This document shows positions 24,506 through 37,531 of a stretch of DNA of 64,000 nucleotides, in pieces. Position 1 is the first letter of the stretch. The number at the start of each line of letters is the position of its first letter. The notes below the pieces were generated by a model that worked only from the letters and a program-made list of their open reading frames with translations, was not told where the DNA came from and did no database searches. A program made the position numbers and the translations under genes. The DNA is from Pseudomonas trivialis (GTDB lineage: Bacteria > Pseudomonadota > Gammaproteobacteria > Pseudomonadales > Pseudomonadaceae): positions 124,001 to 188,000 of the forward strand of contig NZ_JYLK01000009.1 in the NCBI RefSeq assembly GCF_001439805.1, written 5' to 3'.

Positions 24506-24978
24506 CCAAATACCCAATGACCGTCCAGGGCTTCAAGGCCCTGGAAGAGGAGCACGCCCACCTGACCAAGGTCGTACGTCCAAAGCTGAGCCAGGACATC
24601 GGTACGGCCCGCGAGCTGGGTGACTTGAAGGAAAACGCCGAATACCATGCCGCTCGCGAACAGCAAGGCATGGTCGAGGCGCGGATTCGCGATATCGAGG
24701 GCCGCCTGCAGAATTCGGTGGTTATCGACGTGACGACGATTCCGAAGACCGGCAAGGTGATTTTCGGCACGACCGTGGAAATCGCCAACGTCGAGACTGA
24801 CGAAAGTGTCGTCTACCACATCGTCGGCGAGGACGAAGCTGACTTCAAACTCGGCAAGATTTCCGTAGGTTCACCGCTGGCCCGCGCCTTGATTGCCAAG
24901 GAAGAGGGTGACGTAGTGGCCGTGAAGACACCGGGTGGCGTGATCGAGTACGAGATTGTTGAAGTTCGTCACGTCTGA
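24502..24978 (+). CDS. greA: Transcription elongation factor GreA
   Basis: This 158-residue protein has the N-terminal antiparallel coiled coil (about 1-78) with the conserved tip [17 protein letters not shown] and a C-terminal FKBP-like domain. GreA enters the RNA polymerase secondary channel and restarts backtracked complexes. It is translationally coupled to carB through the ATGA overlap. Confidence 0.97.
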
Positions 24979-25411
24979 AAGACGGCGCCCGCTGCGTGCG
25001 GGCGCCATGCTTTGGCAACTGGCCCAGATGCTGTGGGTCGGTGGCCTGTGGTTGTTGCACATCGGCGTGTTGCCGGCGTTGGGCCTGATTGGCCTGGCGC
25101 CGATGCTGATTGACGAGATTGACGGATTATTGAGTGCGCTGCTGGTGGGTTTTGCAGCAGCGTGCGTGACGCTCCAGGCGCTGGTGCTGGTTACGGCAGA
25201 AGGCGTTGGGAGTTTGTTGCGGGATATTCGCGGGCAACTGCTGTTGATGGCGCTGTATGCCTGCGCGATGTTTTGCGCGGTGCATATCTGGCTGCCGGAA
25301 GCATTGCGCTGGCAGCTGTTTAGCTATCTTGTGTTAGGGTTTTCCGGCCTGGTGTTGGTGATGCAACCGGTGCCGGGGTGGAGTGGCGGGGCGCGCGAAG
25401 CACGCCCGTGA
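24956..25411 (+). CDS. DUF4149-family inner-membrane protein
   Basis: This protein of 134-151 residues has four predicted membrane segments ([87 protein letters not shown]), typical of DUF4149 proteins found next to greA in Pseudomonas. The start is uncertain: TTG 24956 overlaps greA, while ATG 25007 starts just before the first membrane segment but lacks a good ribosome site because a hairpin occupies that place. Function is unknown. Confidence 0.65.
   Translation: MLKFVTSERRRPLRAGAMLWQLAQMLWVGGLWLLHIGVLPALGLIGLAPMLIDEIDGLLSALLVGFAAACVTLQALVLVTAEGVGSLLRDIRGQLLLMALYACAMFCAVHIWLPEALRWQLFSYLVLGFSGLVLVMQPVPGWSGGAREARP
24984..25006 (+). terminator. GC-rich hairpin after greA
   Basis: GGCGCCCGC and GCGGGCGCC flank a short loop immediately after the greA stop. 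No T-run follows, and the hairpin abuts the ATG at 25007 of the next gene, so it may modulate rather than stop transcription. Confidence 0.4.
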
Positions 25412-25420
25412 CCCTTTTTG

Positions 25421-25729
25421 TTACTTGAAGCGATGAACGTTCGACAGTTGCTTGTTGACGCTGAAATTCTTGCGATACAGCAGCGCCATCTTGCCGATGA
25501 CCTGGACCAGGTCTGCCTTGCCGACCTTGCACAGTTCTGCAATGGCCGCCAGGCGCGCTTCGCGATCAAGGATGTTGACCTTGATCTTGATCAGTTCGTG
25601 ATCGCCCAATGCGCGTTCAAGTTCGGCTAAAACACCTTCAGTCAAACCGTTGTCAGCCACAATCAAAACTGGTTTCAGATGGTGGCCAATGGATTTGTAC
25701 TGTTTCTTCTGCTCTTGAGTGAGCGGCAT
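25421..25729 (-). CDS. yhbY: Ribosome assembly RNA-binding protein YhbY (CRM domain)
   Basis: This 102-residue protein is a single CRS1-YhbY (CRM) domain with LTQEQKKQYKSIGHHLKPVLIV at the start and the conserved GKADLVQVIGKMALLYRKN near the end. The E. coli relative associates with pre-50S particles. It is divergent from rlmE with a 105-base spacer, the arrangement found across gammaproteobacteria, and ends close to the converging DUF4149 gene. Confidence 0.93.
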   Translation of the reverse strand: MPLTQEQKKQYKSIGHHLKPVLIVADNGLTEGVLAELERALGDHELIKIKVNILDREARLAAIAELCKVGKADLVQVIGKMALLYRKNFSVNKQLSNVHRFK

Positions 25730-25834
25730 AATCTGACCCCTGCGTCTGATCTTGTAAAAAGCGGCGGCCAGTTTACCCGAGCGAGTCCGGGACCGCCCAG
25801 TTAATCACGACCCGTTTTATTTTCGAGGTGGCCC

Positions 25835-26485
25835 GTGGCCCGTTCCAAAACTAGCCTTAAGTGGCTGCAAGAGCATTTCAACGATCCTTACGTCAAAAAG
25901 GCGCAGAAGGACGGCTACCGTTCGCGGGCCAGCTACAAACTGCTGGAGATCCAGGACAAGGACAAACTGATTCGTCCAGGCATGAGCGTCATCGACCTGG
26001 GCGCGGCACCGGGTGGCTGGTCCCAGGTGACCAGTCGTCTGATTGGTGGGCAGGGTCGTTTGATCGCTTCCGATATCCTTGAGATGGACAGCATCCCCGA
26101 TGTGACCTTTGTACACGGTGACTTCACCCAGGATTCGGTCCTGGCCGAGATTCTGGAAGCCGTGGGAAATTCTCAGGTGGACCTTGTGATTTCCGACATG
26201 GCCCCCAATATGAGTGGGTTACCGGCTGTCGATATGCCGCGCGCCATGTTTCTTTGTGAACTGGCGCTGGATCTGGCAGGCCGTGTGTTGCGTCCTGGTG
26301 GTGATTTTCTGGTGAAAGTCTTCCAGGGCGAAGGTTTTGACGAGTATCACAAGAACATCCGCAAGCTGTTCGACAAGGTGCAGACGCGCAAGCCGGACTC
26401 TTCCCGTGACAGATCCCGTGAACAGTACCTGCTGTGCCGCGGGTTTCGCGGAGTGGAAGGTGCGGCAAGCGAAGAGCGATTCTGA
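25835..26485 (+). CDS. rlmE: 23S rRNA 2'-O-methyltransferase RlmE (FtsJ/RrmJ)
   Basis: This 216-residue protein has the Rossmann SAM site [14 protein letters not shown], the catalytic K-D-K-E residues ([34 protein letters not shown], and the late Glu in [11 protein letters not shown]), and the family length. It methylates U2552 of 23S rRNA. The start is GTG 25835 ([11 protein letters not shown]), preceded by GAGG. ftsH follows after 191 bases, as in E. coli. Confidence 0.96.
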   Translation: MARSKTSLKWLQEHFNDPYVKKAQKDGYRSRASYKLLEIQDKDKLIRPGMSVIDLGAAPGGWSQVTSRLIGGQGRLIASDILEMDSIPDVTFVHGDFTQDSVLAEILEAVGNSQVDLVISDMAPNMSGLPAVDMPRAMFLCELALDLAGRVLRPGGDFLVKVFQGEGFDEYHKNIRKLFDKVQTRKPDSSRDRSREQYLLCRGFRGVEGAASEERF

Positions 26486-26676
26486 TGTGTTCGAGCACGG
26501 CGATAGTTTTTTTTAAATCGCTTTCGTAATGAAGCTTTACGAATATTGTGTAGTCAAAGTTTCACAAAGGGTTACAGACGGCGTCTGCAAGAGTTGCAGG
26601 TAATGTAGTAAGTTAGGCCGGTGAATATCATGCGAAGCGCGCGCCAGCAGCGGAGCTTGCTTCAGAGGGTAGTTAA

Positions 26677-28596
<1,920 letters not shown>

Positions 28597-28604
28597 GGTT
28601 TGAA

Positions 28605-29456
28605 ATGACTTCTGTGTTGTCCTCCACCCGGTTGCCTTGCGGCAATCGGGTTCTTGATTTGGCCCATACACACGTTATGGGCATTCTTAATGTAACCCCT
28701 GATTCTTTCTCGGATGGTGGCCGCTTTAGCCAGTCGGATGCCGCTTTGCGTCATGCCGAGGCTATGGTATCGGCCGGCGCGACCTTGATTGATGTGGGGG
28801 GTGAGTCGACCCGGCCGGGCGCTCGAGTGGTCTCTCCTCTGGAGGAGCTTGAGCGTGTAGCGCCGATTGTCGAGCGCATCGCCCGCGAGCTGGACGTGAT
28901 CATTTCAGTCGATACTTCCACGCCCGCTGTAATGCGCGAAACCGCGCGGCTGGGCGCCGGCCTGATCAATGATGTGCGTGCGCTCAGGCGTGATGGCGCC
29001 CTGGATGCTGCTGCAGCGACCGGTCTGCCGGTCTGTCTGATGCATATGCTGGGCGAGCCCGGCAATATGCAGGACAATCCCCATTACGACGACTTGGTGG
29101 GTGAAGTCAGTGGTTTTCTCGCTGAGCGCGTGGCGCAGTGTGCCTCAGCAGGTATTGCGTCTGAGAAGATTATTCTTGATCCGGGTTTTGGCTTTGCCAA
29201 AACGCTGCAACACAATTTAAGCCTGTTCAAGCATATGGAAGCTCTGCATGCCCTTGGCCGACCGTTGCTGGTCGGGGTTTCCCGCAAAAGCATGATAGGG
29301 CTGGCCTTGAATCGCCCGGTAGGTGAGCGGTTGTATGGCGGCCTTGCATTGGCCGCGCTCGCTGTAGCCAAAGGTGCGCGCATTCTGCGTGTGCATGATG
29401 TTGCCGAGACTGTTGATGTGGTGCGCATGATTGCCGCTGTAGAATCAGCCGAATAA
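28605..29456 (+). CDS. folP: Dihydropteroate synthase
   Basis: This 283-residue TIM-barrel enzyme has the two pterin-binding signatures [16 protein letters not shown] and [16 protein letters not shown], and GVSRKSMIG near the end. It joins pterin pyrophosphate and p-aminobenzoate in folate synthesis and is the sulfonamide target. It begins 9 bases after ftsH and is followed by glmM after 16 bases, the conserved ftsH-folP-glmM cluster. Confidence 0.97.
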   Translation: MTSVLSSTRLPCGNRVLDLAHTHVMGILNVTPDSFSDGGRFSQSDAALRHAEAMVSAGATLIDVGGESTRPGARVVSPLEELERVAPIVERIARELDVIISVDTSTPAVMRETARLGAGLINDVRALRRDGALDAAAATGLPVCLMHMLGEPGNMQDNPHYDDLVGEVSGFLAERVAQCASAGIASEKIILDPGFGFAKTLQHNLSLFKHMEALHALGRPLLVGVSRKSMIGLALNRPVGERLYGGLALAALAVAKGARILRVHDVAETVDVVRMIAAVESAE

Positions 29457-29472
29457 GAATGACGGAGCACTT

Positions 29473-30810
29473 ATGACTAAAAAATACTTTGGCACCGACG
29501 GTATCCGTGGTCGGGTCGGCGAATTTCCGATTACCCCTGATTTCATGCTCAAGCTGGGTTGGGCGGCAGGCATGGCGTTCCGCAGCATGGGCGCGTGCCG
29601 CATTCTGGTAGGCAAGGACACGCGCATTTCGGGTTACATGTTCGAGTCAGCCCTGGAGGCCGGCTTATCGGCCGCGGGTGCCGACGTGATGTTGCTGGGC
29701 CCAATGCCTACGCCTGCGATTGCTTACCTGACGCGTACCTTTCACGCTGAAGCCGGTATCGTGATCAGTGCGTCGCACAACCCGCATGATGACAACGGCA
29801 TCAAGTTCTTCTCGGGGCAGGGCACCAAGTTGCCGGACGAGATCGAGTTGATGATCGAAGAGTTGCTGGACGCGCCGATGACGGTGGTCGAGTCCAGCAA
29901 GTTGGGCAAAGTTTCGCGGATCAACGACGCCTCCGGTCGCTATATCGAATTCTGCAAAAGCAGTGTGCCAACCAGCACCAGTTTTGCCGGGTTGAAGATT
30001 GTGGTCGATTGCGCCCATGGCGCCACCTACAAAGTCGCGCCAAGCGTATTCAAGGAGCTGGGGGCCGACGTGTCCGTGCTGTCGGCCCAGCCCAACGGCT
30101 TGAACATCAACGACAACTGCGGTTCCACCCATATGGAGCAACTGCAGGCGGCTGTGCTCGCCGAGCATGCCGACCTGGGTATTGCCTTTGACGGTGACGG
30201 TGATCGCGTGTTGATGGTGGATCACACAGGCGCCGTGGTAGACGGCGATGACCTGCTGTTCATCATCGCACGTGACTTGCATGAGCGTAACAAGCTGCAA
30301 GGTGGTGTAGTCGGCACATTGATGAGCAACCTCGGGCTTGAGCTCGCGCTGGCTGACCTGGGTATTCCGTTCATCCGTGCCAATGTCGGTGACCGTTATG
30401 TCATTGCCGAGCTGATCGAACGAAACTGGTTGGTGGGCGGCGAGAACTCAGGGCACGTCGTGTGTTTCCAGCACACCACCACCGGTGATGCAATTATTGC
30501 CGCGCTGCAGGTGCTGCTGGCCCTGCGTCGGCGCAAGGAAAGCCTGGCTCAGGCGCGTCAGGCGCTGCGCAAGTGCCCGCAAGTATTGCTCAATGTGCGT
30601 TTCGCCGGTGGAGAAAATCCAATCGAACATCCGGCTGTCAAAGAGGCCTGCGAGCGCGTGACACTGGCAATGGAAGGGCGCGGGCGCGTGTTGCTGCGCA
30701 AGTCCGGTACGGAGCCTCTGGTGCGTGTCATGGTCGAAGGTGAGGATGAAACTCAGGTTCGCGGCCACGCCGAAGACCTGGCAAAACTGGTAACTGAAGT
30801 TTGCGCCTGA
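29473..30810 (+). CDS. glmM: Phosphoglucosamine mutase
   Basis: This 445-residue member of the alpha-D-phosphohexomutase family starts [17 protein letters not shown]. The catalytic Ser101 lies in [16 protein letters not shown], the Mg loop is [13 protein letters not shown], the sugar loop is GGENSGHV, and the C-terminal phosphate loop is [14 protein letters not shown]. It converts glucosamine-6-phosphate to the 1-phosphate for UDP-GlcNAc, peptidoglycan and LPS. Start ATG has GGAG upstream. Confidence 0.98.
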   Translation: MTKKYFGTDGIRGRVGEFPITPDFMLKLGWAAGMAFRSMGACRILVGKDTRISGYMFESALEAGLSAAGADVMLLGPMPTPAIAYLTRTFHAEAGIVISASHNPHDDNGIKFFSGQGTKLPDEIELMIEELLDAPMTVVESSKLGKVSRINDASGRYIEFCKSSVPTSTSFAGLKIVVDCAHGATYKVAPSVFKELGADVSVLSAQPNGLNINDNCGSTHMEQLQAAVLAEHADLGIAFDGDGDRVLMVDHTGAVVDGDDLLFIIARDLHERNKLQGGVVGTLMSNLGLELALADLGIPFIRANVGDRYVIAELIERNWLVGGENSGHVVCFQHTTTGDAIIAALQVLLALRRRKESLAQARQALRKCPQVLLNVRFAGGENPIEHPAVKEACERVTLAMEGRGRVLLRKSGTEPLVRVMVEGEDETQVRGHAEDLAKLVTEVCA

Positions 30811-30876
30811 ATTCGGCTTGCCAGTGATGGTGTGGTTGGGTAACATCTGCGCCCACTTTGACCGACGGGGTACAGC

Positions 30877-31632
30877 ATGCGTCGCACGATGGTAGCTGGT
30901 AACTGGAAGATGCACGGTACCCGCGCCAGTGTCGCTGAGCTGATCGACGGCCTCCGTGAGTTGGCCCTGCCTGGCGGTGTCGATGTCGCGGTTTTCCCGC
31001 CTTTGTTGCACGTCAGCCAAGTGGTTGATGGCTTGAAAGGCACGTCGATTCAGGTGGGCGCGCAGAACGCTGCGGTGCAGTCCGGACAAGGTGCGCTGAC
31101 AGGTGAAGTAGCGCCGAGTCAGTTGATTGATGCGGGTTGCGCCTATGTGCTGGTCGGGCACTCAGAGCGTCGTCAGTTGATGGGCGAAAGCGATCAGATG
31201 CTCAATCGCAAGTTCGCAGCGGCGCAGGCCAGTGGCTTGATTCCGGTGTTTTGCGTAGGGGAGACCCTCGAGCAGCGTGAGTTGGGCAAGACGATTGAAG
31301 TTGTCTCGCGTCAGCTGGATAGCATCATTGGCGAGCTGGGTGTTGATGCGTTCGCAAGCGCGGTCATTGCCTACGAGCCGGTCTGGGCCATTGGCACCGG
31401 GCTGACTGCTACACCGCAACAGGCGCAGGATGTGCACGCAGCCATTCGTGCGCAGCTGGCGGAAAAGAATTCTGAAGTCGCACAAGGTGTGCGTCTTCTA
31501 TACGGCGGCAGCGTGAAGGCGGCCAATGCGGTCGAACTGTTCGGCATGCCGGATATCGATGGGGGGCTCATTGGTGGAGCGTCCCTGAATGCAGATGAGT
31601 TCGGTGCGATCTGTCGCGCCGCGGGAAACTGA
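30877..31632 (+). CDS. tpiA: Triosephosphate isomerase
   Basis: This 251-residue TIM barrel has Lys11 in GNWKMHGT, the catalytic His in VLVGHSERR (about 95), the catalytic Glu in [11 protein letters not shown] (about 167) and the phosphate loop [11 protein letters not shown]. It interconverts glyceraldehyde-3-phosphate and dihydroxyacetone phosphate. GGGG lies 6 bases before the ATG. secG begins 4 bases after the stop. Confidence 0.98.
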   Translation: MRRTMVAGNWKMHGTRASVAELIDGLRELALPGGVDVAVFPPLLHVSQVVDGLKGTSIQVGAQNAAVQSGQGALTGEVAPSQLIDAGCAYVLVGHSERRQLMGESDQMLNRKFAAAQASGLIPVFCVGETLEQRELGKTIEVVSRQLDSIIGELGVDAFASAVIAYEPVWAIGTGLTATPQQAQDVHAAIRAQLAEKNSEVAQGVRLLYGGSVKAANAVELFGMPDIDGGLIGGASLNADEFGAICRAAGN

Positions 31633-31636
31633 AAAA

Positions 31637-32020
31637 ATGCTGGAAACAGTCGTAGTCGTTTTTCATCTGTTGGCTGCTCTGGGCGTAGTTGCCCTGGTTT
31701 TGCTGCAACAGGGCAAAGGTGCGGATGCTGGTGCGTCTTTCGGTGCAGGTGCTTCAAATACTGTGTTCGGAAGCCAAGGTTCCTCTACCTTTCTTAGTAA
31801 GTTTACTGCTATACTCGCCGCCGGTTTCTTCATAACCAGCTTGGGGTTAGGTTACTTTGCTAAAGAGAAAGCTCATGTGCTGACTCAGGCAGGTTTGCCA
31901 AACCCGGCAGTGTTGGAAGTACCAAAAGCGAAACCGGCTTCTGATGATGTCCCGGTGCTTCAAGAGCAAAAGTCGGCTACTCCAGCGACTGACGTGCCTC
32001 CAGCTCAAGAGCAGAAGTAA
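31637..32020 (+). CDS. secG: Protein translocase subunit SecG
   Basis: This 127-residue protein has the two SecG membrane segments ([24 protein letters not shown] and [19 protein letters not shown]) linked by the [21 protein letters not shown] loop. It is part of SecYEG. The tail from about 85 on is a Pro/Lys/Gln-rich low-complexity extension ([19 protein letters not shown]) that looks repetitive and is probably unstructured. ATG 31637 gives the family start. The tRNA-Leu gene follows by 22 bases, the standard tpiA-secG-leu order. Confidence 0.95.
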   Translation: MLETVVVVFHLLAALGVVALVLLQQGKGADAGASFGAGASNTVFGSQGSSTFLSKFTAILAAGFFITSLGLGYFAKEKAHVLTQAGLPNPAVLEVPKAKPASDDVPVLQEQKSATPATDVPPAQEQK

Positions 32021-32042
32021 GAAGGGTTGTAAACGCTGTATT

Positions 32043-32128
32043 GCCGAGGTGGTGGAATTGGTAGACACGCAACCTTGAGGTGGTTGTGCCCATAGGGTGT
32101 AGGGGTTCGAGTCCCCTTCTCGGTACCA
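32043..32128 (+). tRNA. tRNA-Leu (anticodon GAG)
   Basis: The 86-base cloverleaf has acceptor GCCGAGG, D-arm with TTGGTAGACACGC, anticodon stem-loop CAACCTTGAGGTGGTTG (anticodon GAG), a class II long variable arm TGCCCATAGGGTGTA, T-arm GGGGTTCGAGTCCCC and an encoded CCA end. Confidence 0.97.
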
Positions 32129-32140
32129 ATTATCAGGAGA

Positions 32141-32162
32141 GCCCGCTGTTGCGGGCTTTTTT
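32141..32162 (+). terminator. Terminator after tRNA-Leu
   Basis: GCCCGC-TGTT-GCGGGC is followed directly by six T residues, 12 bases past the tRNA 3' end. Confidence 0.9.
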
Positions 32163-32224
32163 GTAGGTGGAAGGTTACATTGACCCTGTAAGGGATCGGT
32201 CGTATACTTCCGCCCCAGCTTTGT

Positions 32225-32301
<77 letters not shown>

Positions 32302-32311
32302 GTTTTAGCGG

Positions 32312-32333
32312 AGCCCCTTTTAAGGGGCTTTTT
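32312..32333 (+). terminator. Terminator after tRNA-fMet
   Basis: AGCCCCTT and AAGGGGCT form a tight hairpin followed by a run of T residues, just past the tRNA. Confidence 0.85.
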
Positions 32334-32441
32334 GTTAGCTGGACACTTTCAACGCCGCTGTTCGACGGCGTTTCAAGGATGGGCGTTTCGCCCATTTTTT
32401 TATTTTGCACAGCATGCACATACATGCACGAGGGGGTTCAG

Positions 32442-32900
32442 GTGTCGAGCAAGCTAGAAGAGTTGCAGGCCTTGCTGGCCCCGGTGGTCGTGGCCCTGGG
32501 CTATGAATGCTGGGGTATTGAGTTCTCGGCTCAAGGTCGCCACTCAATGTTGCGCGTTTATATCGATAAAGAGGGCGGCGTGCTGGTGGACGATTGTGCC
32601 ATTGTCAGTCGTCAGATCAGCGGTGTGCTGGATGTTGAAGATCCGATTTCCGTTGAATACACCCTCGAAGTTTCCTCGCCAGGCATGGAACGCCCACTGT
32701 TCACTATTGATCAGTTTGCAAAATTTGCCGGTGAACAAGTGAAGATCAAGCTGCGTTCCCCGTTCGAAGGGCGACGCAACTTTCAGGGCCTTCTGCGCGG
32801 TGTGGAAGAACAGGATGTCGTGGTGCAGGTAGAAGACCATGAGTTCCTGTTGCCGATCGATATGATCGACAAGGCCAACATTATTCCCAGTTTTGACTGA
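32442..32900 (+). CDS. rimP: Ribosome maturation factor RimP
   Basis: This 152-residue protein has the RimP N-terminal domain ([38 protein letters not shown]) with [11 protein letters not shown], and the SH3-like C-terminal domain. It assists 30S subunit maturation. The start is GTG 32442 (VSSKLEELQ) with GAGGGGG 7 bases upstream; ATG 32379 is in frame but lies inside the leader. It is the first gene of the nusA-infB operon. Confidence 0.95.
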   Translation: MSSKLEELQALLAPVVVALGYECWGIEFSAQGRHSMLRVYIDKEGGVLVDDCAIVSRQISGVLDVEDPISVEYTLEVSSPGMERPLFTIDQFAKFAGEQVKIKLRSPFEGRRNFQGLLRGVEEQDVVVQVEDHEFLLPIDMIDKANIIPSFD

Positions 32901-32947
32901 GACGCGGATCCCGCGGATCCAATGGCTTGCGAAAGGCGAGGCGTACG

Positions 32948-34429
32948 ATGAGCAAAGAAGTACTGCTGGTTGTTGAGTCGGTATCCAATGAAAAGGGTGT
33001 ACCGGCAAACGTGATTTTTGAAGCGCTGGAGCTGGCCCTGGCCACTGCTACCAAAAAGCGTTTTGAAGACGAAGTTGATCTGCGTGTGGAAATCAACCGC
33101 CACACCGGTGCCTATGAGACGTTCCGTCGCTGGACAGTTGTTGAAGAGGCCGATCTTGATGATCCGGCCATCGAAACCTGGCCGAGCAAGGTTGCCGAAA
33201 CGCATCCTGGCTCCAACGTAGGCGATGTCGTCGAAGAAAAGATCGAATCGATCGAGTTCGGCCGTATCGCTGCACAGACCGCTAAACAGGTCATCGTGCA
33301 GAAGGTTCGCGAAGCCGAGCGCGCTCAAGTCGTTGACGCCTATCGCGAGCGCCTGGGTGAAATCATCTCCGGCACCGTCAAAAAAGTTACCCGCGACAAC
33401 GTGATCGTTGACCTGGGCAACAACGCCGAAGCGTTGCTGGCCCGTGAAGACATCATTTCGCGCGAAACCTTCCGTGTGGGTGTGCGCTTGCGTGCACTGC
33501 TCAAGGAAATTCGCACCGAGAACCGCGGCCCTCAGCTGATCCTGTCGCGTACCGCGCCGGAGATGCTGATTGAGCTGTTCCGTATCGAAGTGCCCGAAAT
33601 CGCCGAAGGTCTGATCGAAGTCATGGCAGCGTCCCGCGATCCGGGTTCGCGCGCCAAGATCGCGGTCCGTTCCAAGGACAAACGTATCGACCCGCAGGGC
33701 GCTTGCATCGGTATGCGTGGTTCGCGCGTACAGGCAGTGTCGGGTGAGTTGGGCGGTGAGCGTGTTGATATCGTGCTGTGGGACGATAACCCGGCCCAGT
33801 TCGTCATCAACGCAATGTCGCCGGCTGAAGTGGCGGCAATTATCGTTGACGAGGATGCCCATGCAATGGACATCGCCGTTGGCGCAGACAATCTGGCTCA
33901 GGCCATTGGTCGTGGTGGACAGAACGTGCGTCTGGCCAGCCAACTGACCGGTTGGACCCTGAACGTGATGACCGAATCGGACATCCAGGCTAAGCAGCAA
34001 GCTGAAACCGGTGACATCCTGCGAAACTTTATCGAAGAGTTGGAAGTCGATGAAGACCTGGCGCAGGTGCTGGTGGATGAAGGCTTCACCAGCCTGGAAG
34101 AGATTGCCTACGTACCGTTGGAAGAAATGCTCAACATCGACGGCTTTGACGAAGACACCGTCAACGAGCTTCGCGCTCGGGCCAAGGATCGTTTGTTGAC
34201 TAAAGCCATCGCTACTGAGGAAAAGCTGGCAGACGCCCATCCGGCCGAAGACCTGCTCTCGCTTGAGGGTATGGACAAGGATTTGGCGATGGAACTGGCG
34301 GTGCGCGGCGTAATTACCCGCGAAGACCTGGCCGAGCAGTCTATTGACGATCTGCTCGACATCGACGGCATTGACGAAGATCGTGCCGGCAAGTTGATCA
34401 TGGCCGCCCGAGCCCATTGGTTCGAGTAA
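32948..34429 (+). CDS. nusA: Transcription termination/antitermination protein NusA
   Basis: This 493-residue protein has the N-terminal RNA-polymerase-binding domain ([19 protein letters not shown]), S1 domain ([21 protein letters not shown]), KH1/KH2 ([36 protein letters not shown]) and two acidic C-terminal repeats ([21 protein letters not shown] and [22 protein letters not shown]). It controls pausing, termination and antitermination. ATG 32948 is chosen over an in-frame start 7 codons upstream. infB follows after 27 bases. Confidence 0.97.
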   Translation: MSKEVLLVVESVSNEKGVPANVIFEALELALATATKKRFEDEVDLRVEINRHTGAYETFRRWTVVEEADLDDPAIETWPSKVAETHPGSNVGDVVEEKIESIEFGRIAAQTAKQVIVQKVREAERAQVVDAYRERLGEIISGTVKKVTRDNVIVDLGNNAEALLAREDIISRETFRVGVRLRALLKEIRTENRGPQLILSRTAPEMLIELFRIEVPEIAEGLIEVMAASRDPGSRAKIAVRSKDKRIDPQGACIGMRGSRVQAVSGELGGERVDIVLWDDNPAQFVINAMSPAEVAAIIVDEDAHAMDIAVGADNLAQAIGRGGQNVRLASQLTGWTLNVMTESDIQAKQQAETGDILRNFIEELEVDEDLAQVLVDEGFTSLEEIAYVPLEEMLNIDGFDEDTVNELRARAKDRLLTKAIATEEKLADAHPAEDLLSLEGMDKDLAMELAVRGVITREDLAEQSIDDLLDIDGIDEDRAGKLIMAARAHWFE

Positions 34430-34456
34430 TTAGGCGCGGCCTGAGGAGAGAAGTGC

Positions 34457-36973
34457 ATGACGCAAGTCACGGTGAAACAACTGGCCGATGAGGTCAAAAC
34501 ACCGGTAGAGCGCCTGTTGCAGCAGATGCGTGAGGCAGGTCTGCCGCACACCGCCGCCGACGAAGGTGTGAGCGATAGTGAGAAGCAGTCTTTGCTGACT
34601 CACTTGAAGAGCAGCCACAAGGCGAAAGTGGAAGAACCGCGCAAGATTACATTGCAGCGCAAAACCACCAGCACCCTGCGTGTTGCGGGTAGCAAGAGCA
34701 TCAGCGTTGAAGTACGCAAGAAGAAAGTCTTCGTACAGCGCAGCCCGGAAGAAATCGAAGCCGAGCGCAAACGCGATCTGGAAGAACGTCGCGCGGTAGA
34801 AAATGCTGCACGTCAGAAGGCTGAAGAAGAAGCCAAGCGTCGCGCCGAAGAAGAAGCGCGTCGCCAGCCTGCTGCTGCGCAACCTGCTGCCACTGACGCG
34901 GTTGCTGCGCCTGTTGAAGCTGTGCGTGAGGCCGCTCCGGTTGCCGCCGCGCCTGCTCCGGCAGCCGACGCTCGCAAGCGCGACGAACCTCGTCGTCCGG
35001 ACAAACCACGTGCCGACGACAACAATCGTCGCAGCGGTGGTGGCGATGGCGAGCGCAAAAACGCTCCACATCGTGCCTCGGTCAAAGAGAAAGCGCCTGC
35101 GCCACGCGTTGCCCCACGTACTACCGACGAAGAAAGCGATGGCTTCCGTCGTGGTGGTCGCGGCAAGGCCAAGCTGAAGAAACGCAATGCCCACGGTTTC
35201 CAGAGCCCAACCGGCCCTGTCGTGCGTGATGTGCAGATCGGCGAGACCATCACTGTTGGCGACCTCGCCAATCAGATGTCGGTCAAGGCGGCTGAAATCA
35301 TCAAGTTCATGTTCAAACTGGGTACCCCAGCCACTATCAACCAGGTGCTTGATCAGGAAACTGCTCAGCTCGTGGCTGAAGAGTTGGGCCACAAAGTGAC
35401 CCTGGTCAGCGACACCGCCCTGGAAGATTCCCTGGCCGAGTCCCTGAAGTTTGAAGGTGAGACGTTCTCCCGTGCGCCCGTCGTGACCGTAATGGGTCAC
35501 GTTGACCACGGCAAGACTTCCCTGCTCGACTATATCCGTCGTGCCAAGGTTGCTGCTGGCGAAGCCGGCGGTATCACCCAGCACATCGGTGCGTACCACG
35601 TTGAAACCGAACGCGGCATGGTCACCTTCCTCGACACCCCGGGTCACGCCGCGTTTACCGCAATGCGTGCCCGTGGTGCCAAGGCGACCGACATCGTGAT
35701 TCTGGTCGTTGCAGCGGACGACGGCGTGATGCCGCAGACCATTGAAGCGGTCCAGCACGCCAAGGCTGCCGGTGTTCCACTGGTGGTTGCGGTGAACAAA
35801 ATCGACAAGCCGGGCGCCGATCTTGATCGCATCCGCAGCGAATTGTCGGTTCACGGTGTGACTTCAGAAGAGTGGGGCGGTGATACGCCATTCGTCTCGG
35901 TCTCGGCGAAAGTCGGTACCGGTGTGGACGAACTGCTCGAAGCTGTTCTGCTGCAAGCTGAAGTTCTGGAACTGAAAGCAACCCCGTCGGCCCCGGGTCG
36001 TGGTGTTGTGGTTGAATCGCGTCTCGACAAAGGTCGTGGCCCGGTTGCAACCGTTCTGGTTCAGGACGGCACCCTGCGTCAAGGCGACATGGTATTGGTC
36101 GGTTCGAACTATGGCCGTGTACGTGCCATGCTCGACGAGAACGGCAAGCCTATCAAGGAAGCTGGTCCTTCCATTCCAGTCGAGATCCTCGGCCTGGACG
36201 GTACCCCGGACGCTGGCGACGAGATGAGCGTGCTGTCCGACGAGAAGAAAGCCCGTGAAGTGGCTCTGTTCCGTCAAGGCAAGTTCCGCGAAGTCAAACT
36301 GGCCCGTGCCCACGCCGGCAAGCTGGAAAACATCTTCGAGAACATGGGTCAGGCAGAGAAGAAGACGCTTAACATCGTCCTCAAGTCTGACGTTCGTGGT
36401 TCCCTCGAAGCGTTGAACGGCGCCTTGAATGGCCTGGGTAACGACGAAGTGCAAGTGCGCGTTGTCGGTGGCGGTGTCGGTGGTATCACCGAGTCCGACG
36501 CCAACCTGGCACTGGCTTCCAACGCTGTACTGTTCGGCTTCAACGTGCGTGCCGATGCTGGCGCTCGCAAGATCGTCGAGCAGGAAGGCCTGGACATGCG
36601 TTACTACAACGTCATCTACGACATCATCGAAGACGTCAAGAAAGCCCTTACCGGCATGCTTGGCAGCGACGTTCGGGAGAACATCCTGGGTATCGCCGAG
36701 GTGCGTGACGTGTTCCGCTCGCCGAAATTCGGCGCGATCGCCGGCTGCATGGTGGTTGAAGGTACCGTGTACCGTAACCGTCCAATCCGTGTACTGCGTG
36801 ATGACATCGTTATCTTCGAAGGCGAGCTGGAATCCCTGCGCCGCTTCAAGGACGACGCTGCCGACGTACGTGCCGGCATGGAATGCGGTATCGGCGTCAA
36901 GAGCTACAACGACGTCAAGGTTGGCGACAAGATCGAAGTCTTCGAGAAGGTTCAGGTTGCTCGCAGCCTCTGA
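34457..36973 (+). CDS. infB: Translation initiation factor IF-2
   Basis: This 838-residue GTPase has an N-terminal IF2_N domain, a long charged low-complexity region rich in Ala, Arg and Glu (about 85-240), a second IF2_N-like part, then G1 GHVDHGKTS at about 347, G3 DTPGHAAF, G4 NKID, and the C-terminal beta-barrel and fMet-tRNA-binding domains. It places initiator tRNA on the 30S subunit. GAGGAGAG lies just upstream of the ATG. Confidence 0.98.
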   Translation: MTQVTVKQLADEVKTPVERLLQQMREAGLPHTAADEGVSDSEKQSLLTHLKSSHKAKVEEPRKITLQRKTTSTLRVAGSKSISVEVRKKKVFVQRSPEEIEAERKRDLEERRAVENAARQKAEEEAKRRAEEEARRQPAAAQPAATDAVAAPVEAVREAAPVAAAPAPAADARKRDEPRRPDKPRADDNNRRSGGGDGERKNAPHRASVKEKAPAPRVAPRTTDEESDGFRRGGRGKAKLKKRNAHGFQSPTGPVVRDVQIGETITVGDLANQMSVKAAEIIKFMFKLGTPATINQVLDQETAQLVAEELGHKVTLVSDTALEDSLAESLKFEGETFSRAPVVTVMGHVDHGKTSLLDYIRRAKVAAGEAGGITQHIGAYHVETERGMVTFLDTPGHAAFTAMRARGAKATDIVILVVAADDGVMPQTIEAVQHAKAAGVPLVVAVNKIDKPGADLDRIRSELSVHGVTSEEWGGDTPFVSVSAKVGTGVDELLEAVLLQAEVLELKATPSAPGRGVVVESRLDKGRGPVATVLVQDGTLRQGDMVLVGSNYGRVRAMLDENGKPIKEAGPSIPVEILGLDGTPDAGDEMSVLSDEKKAREVALFRQGKFREVKLARAHAGKLENIFENMGQAEKKTLNIVLKSDVRGSLEALNGALNGLGNDEVQVRVVGGGVGGITESDANLALASNAVLFGFNVRADAGARKIVEQEGLDMRYYNVIYDIIEDVKKALTGMLGSDVRENILGIAEVRDVFRSPKFGAIAGCMVVEGTVYRNRPIRVLRDDIVIFEGELESLRRFKDDAADVRAGMECGIGVKSYNDVKVGDKIEVFEKVQVARSL

Positions 36974-37044
36974 CTCGCGCACTTCAGGAGCCACGCGGCG
37001 TGTGGGCATGCAAATGCCCCGCGCAGCGTCCGGACTCTAAACGC

Positions 37045-37078
37045 AACGCCCGGTCTGGCTTTTGTCAGGCCGGGCGTT
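37045..37078 (+). terminator. Hairpin between infB and rbfA
   Basis: AACGCCCGGTCTGGC pairs imperfectly with a GTCAGGCCGGGCGTT arm across a T-rich loop. A weak T-tract follows. It may be a partial terminator inside the operon. Confidence 0.55.
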
Positions 37079-37132
37079 TGCCGCTTTCAGACCCCACGGG
37101 TTTCACCGTGTGGCAGTAACAGGTAACAAGTC

Positions 37133-37528
37133 ATGGCAAAAGAATACAGCCGTACCCAGCGTATCGGCGATCAGATGCAACGCGAGCTGGCTCAATTGAT
37201 CCGTCGCGAAGTCAAAGACCCGCGTGTCGGCCTGGTCACCATCACTGCCGTTGAAGTCAGTCGTGACGTGGGTCACGCCAAGATCTTCATCACCGTGATG
37301 GGGCAGGACAACAGTGAAGAAATCGCGCAGAGCATCAAGGTGCTCAACTCTGCGGCAGGCTTCCTGCGCATGCAGTTGGCCCGCGAAATGAAGCTGCGCA
37401 GTGTGCCTCAGTTGCACTTCCACTACGACGAAAGCGTCGTGCGTGGTGCGCACCTTTCGGCACTGATCGAGCGCGCCGTGGCGGAAGACAGCCAGCACCC
37501 GTCCACACCTGAAGACGCCAAGGAGTAA
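37133..37528 (+). CDS. rbfA: Ribosome-binding factor A
   Basis: This 131-residue KH-type protein has [27 protein letters not shown] and [10 protein letters not shown] as in RbfA. It assists 16S rRNA 5'-end processing and cold adaptation. truB starts 3 bases after its stop. Confidence 0.96.
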   Translation: MAKEYSRTQRIGDQMQRELAQLIRREVKDPRVGLVTITAVEVSRDVGHAKIFITVMGQDNSEEIAQSIKVLNSAAGFLRMQLAREMKLRSVPQLHFHYDESVVRGAHLSALIERAVAEDSQHPSTPEDAKE

Positions 37529-37531
37529 GCG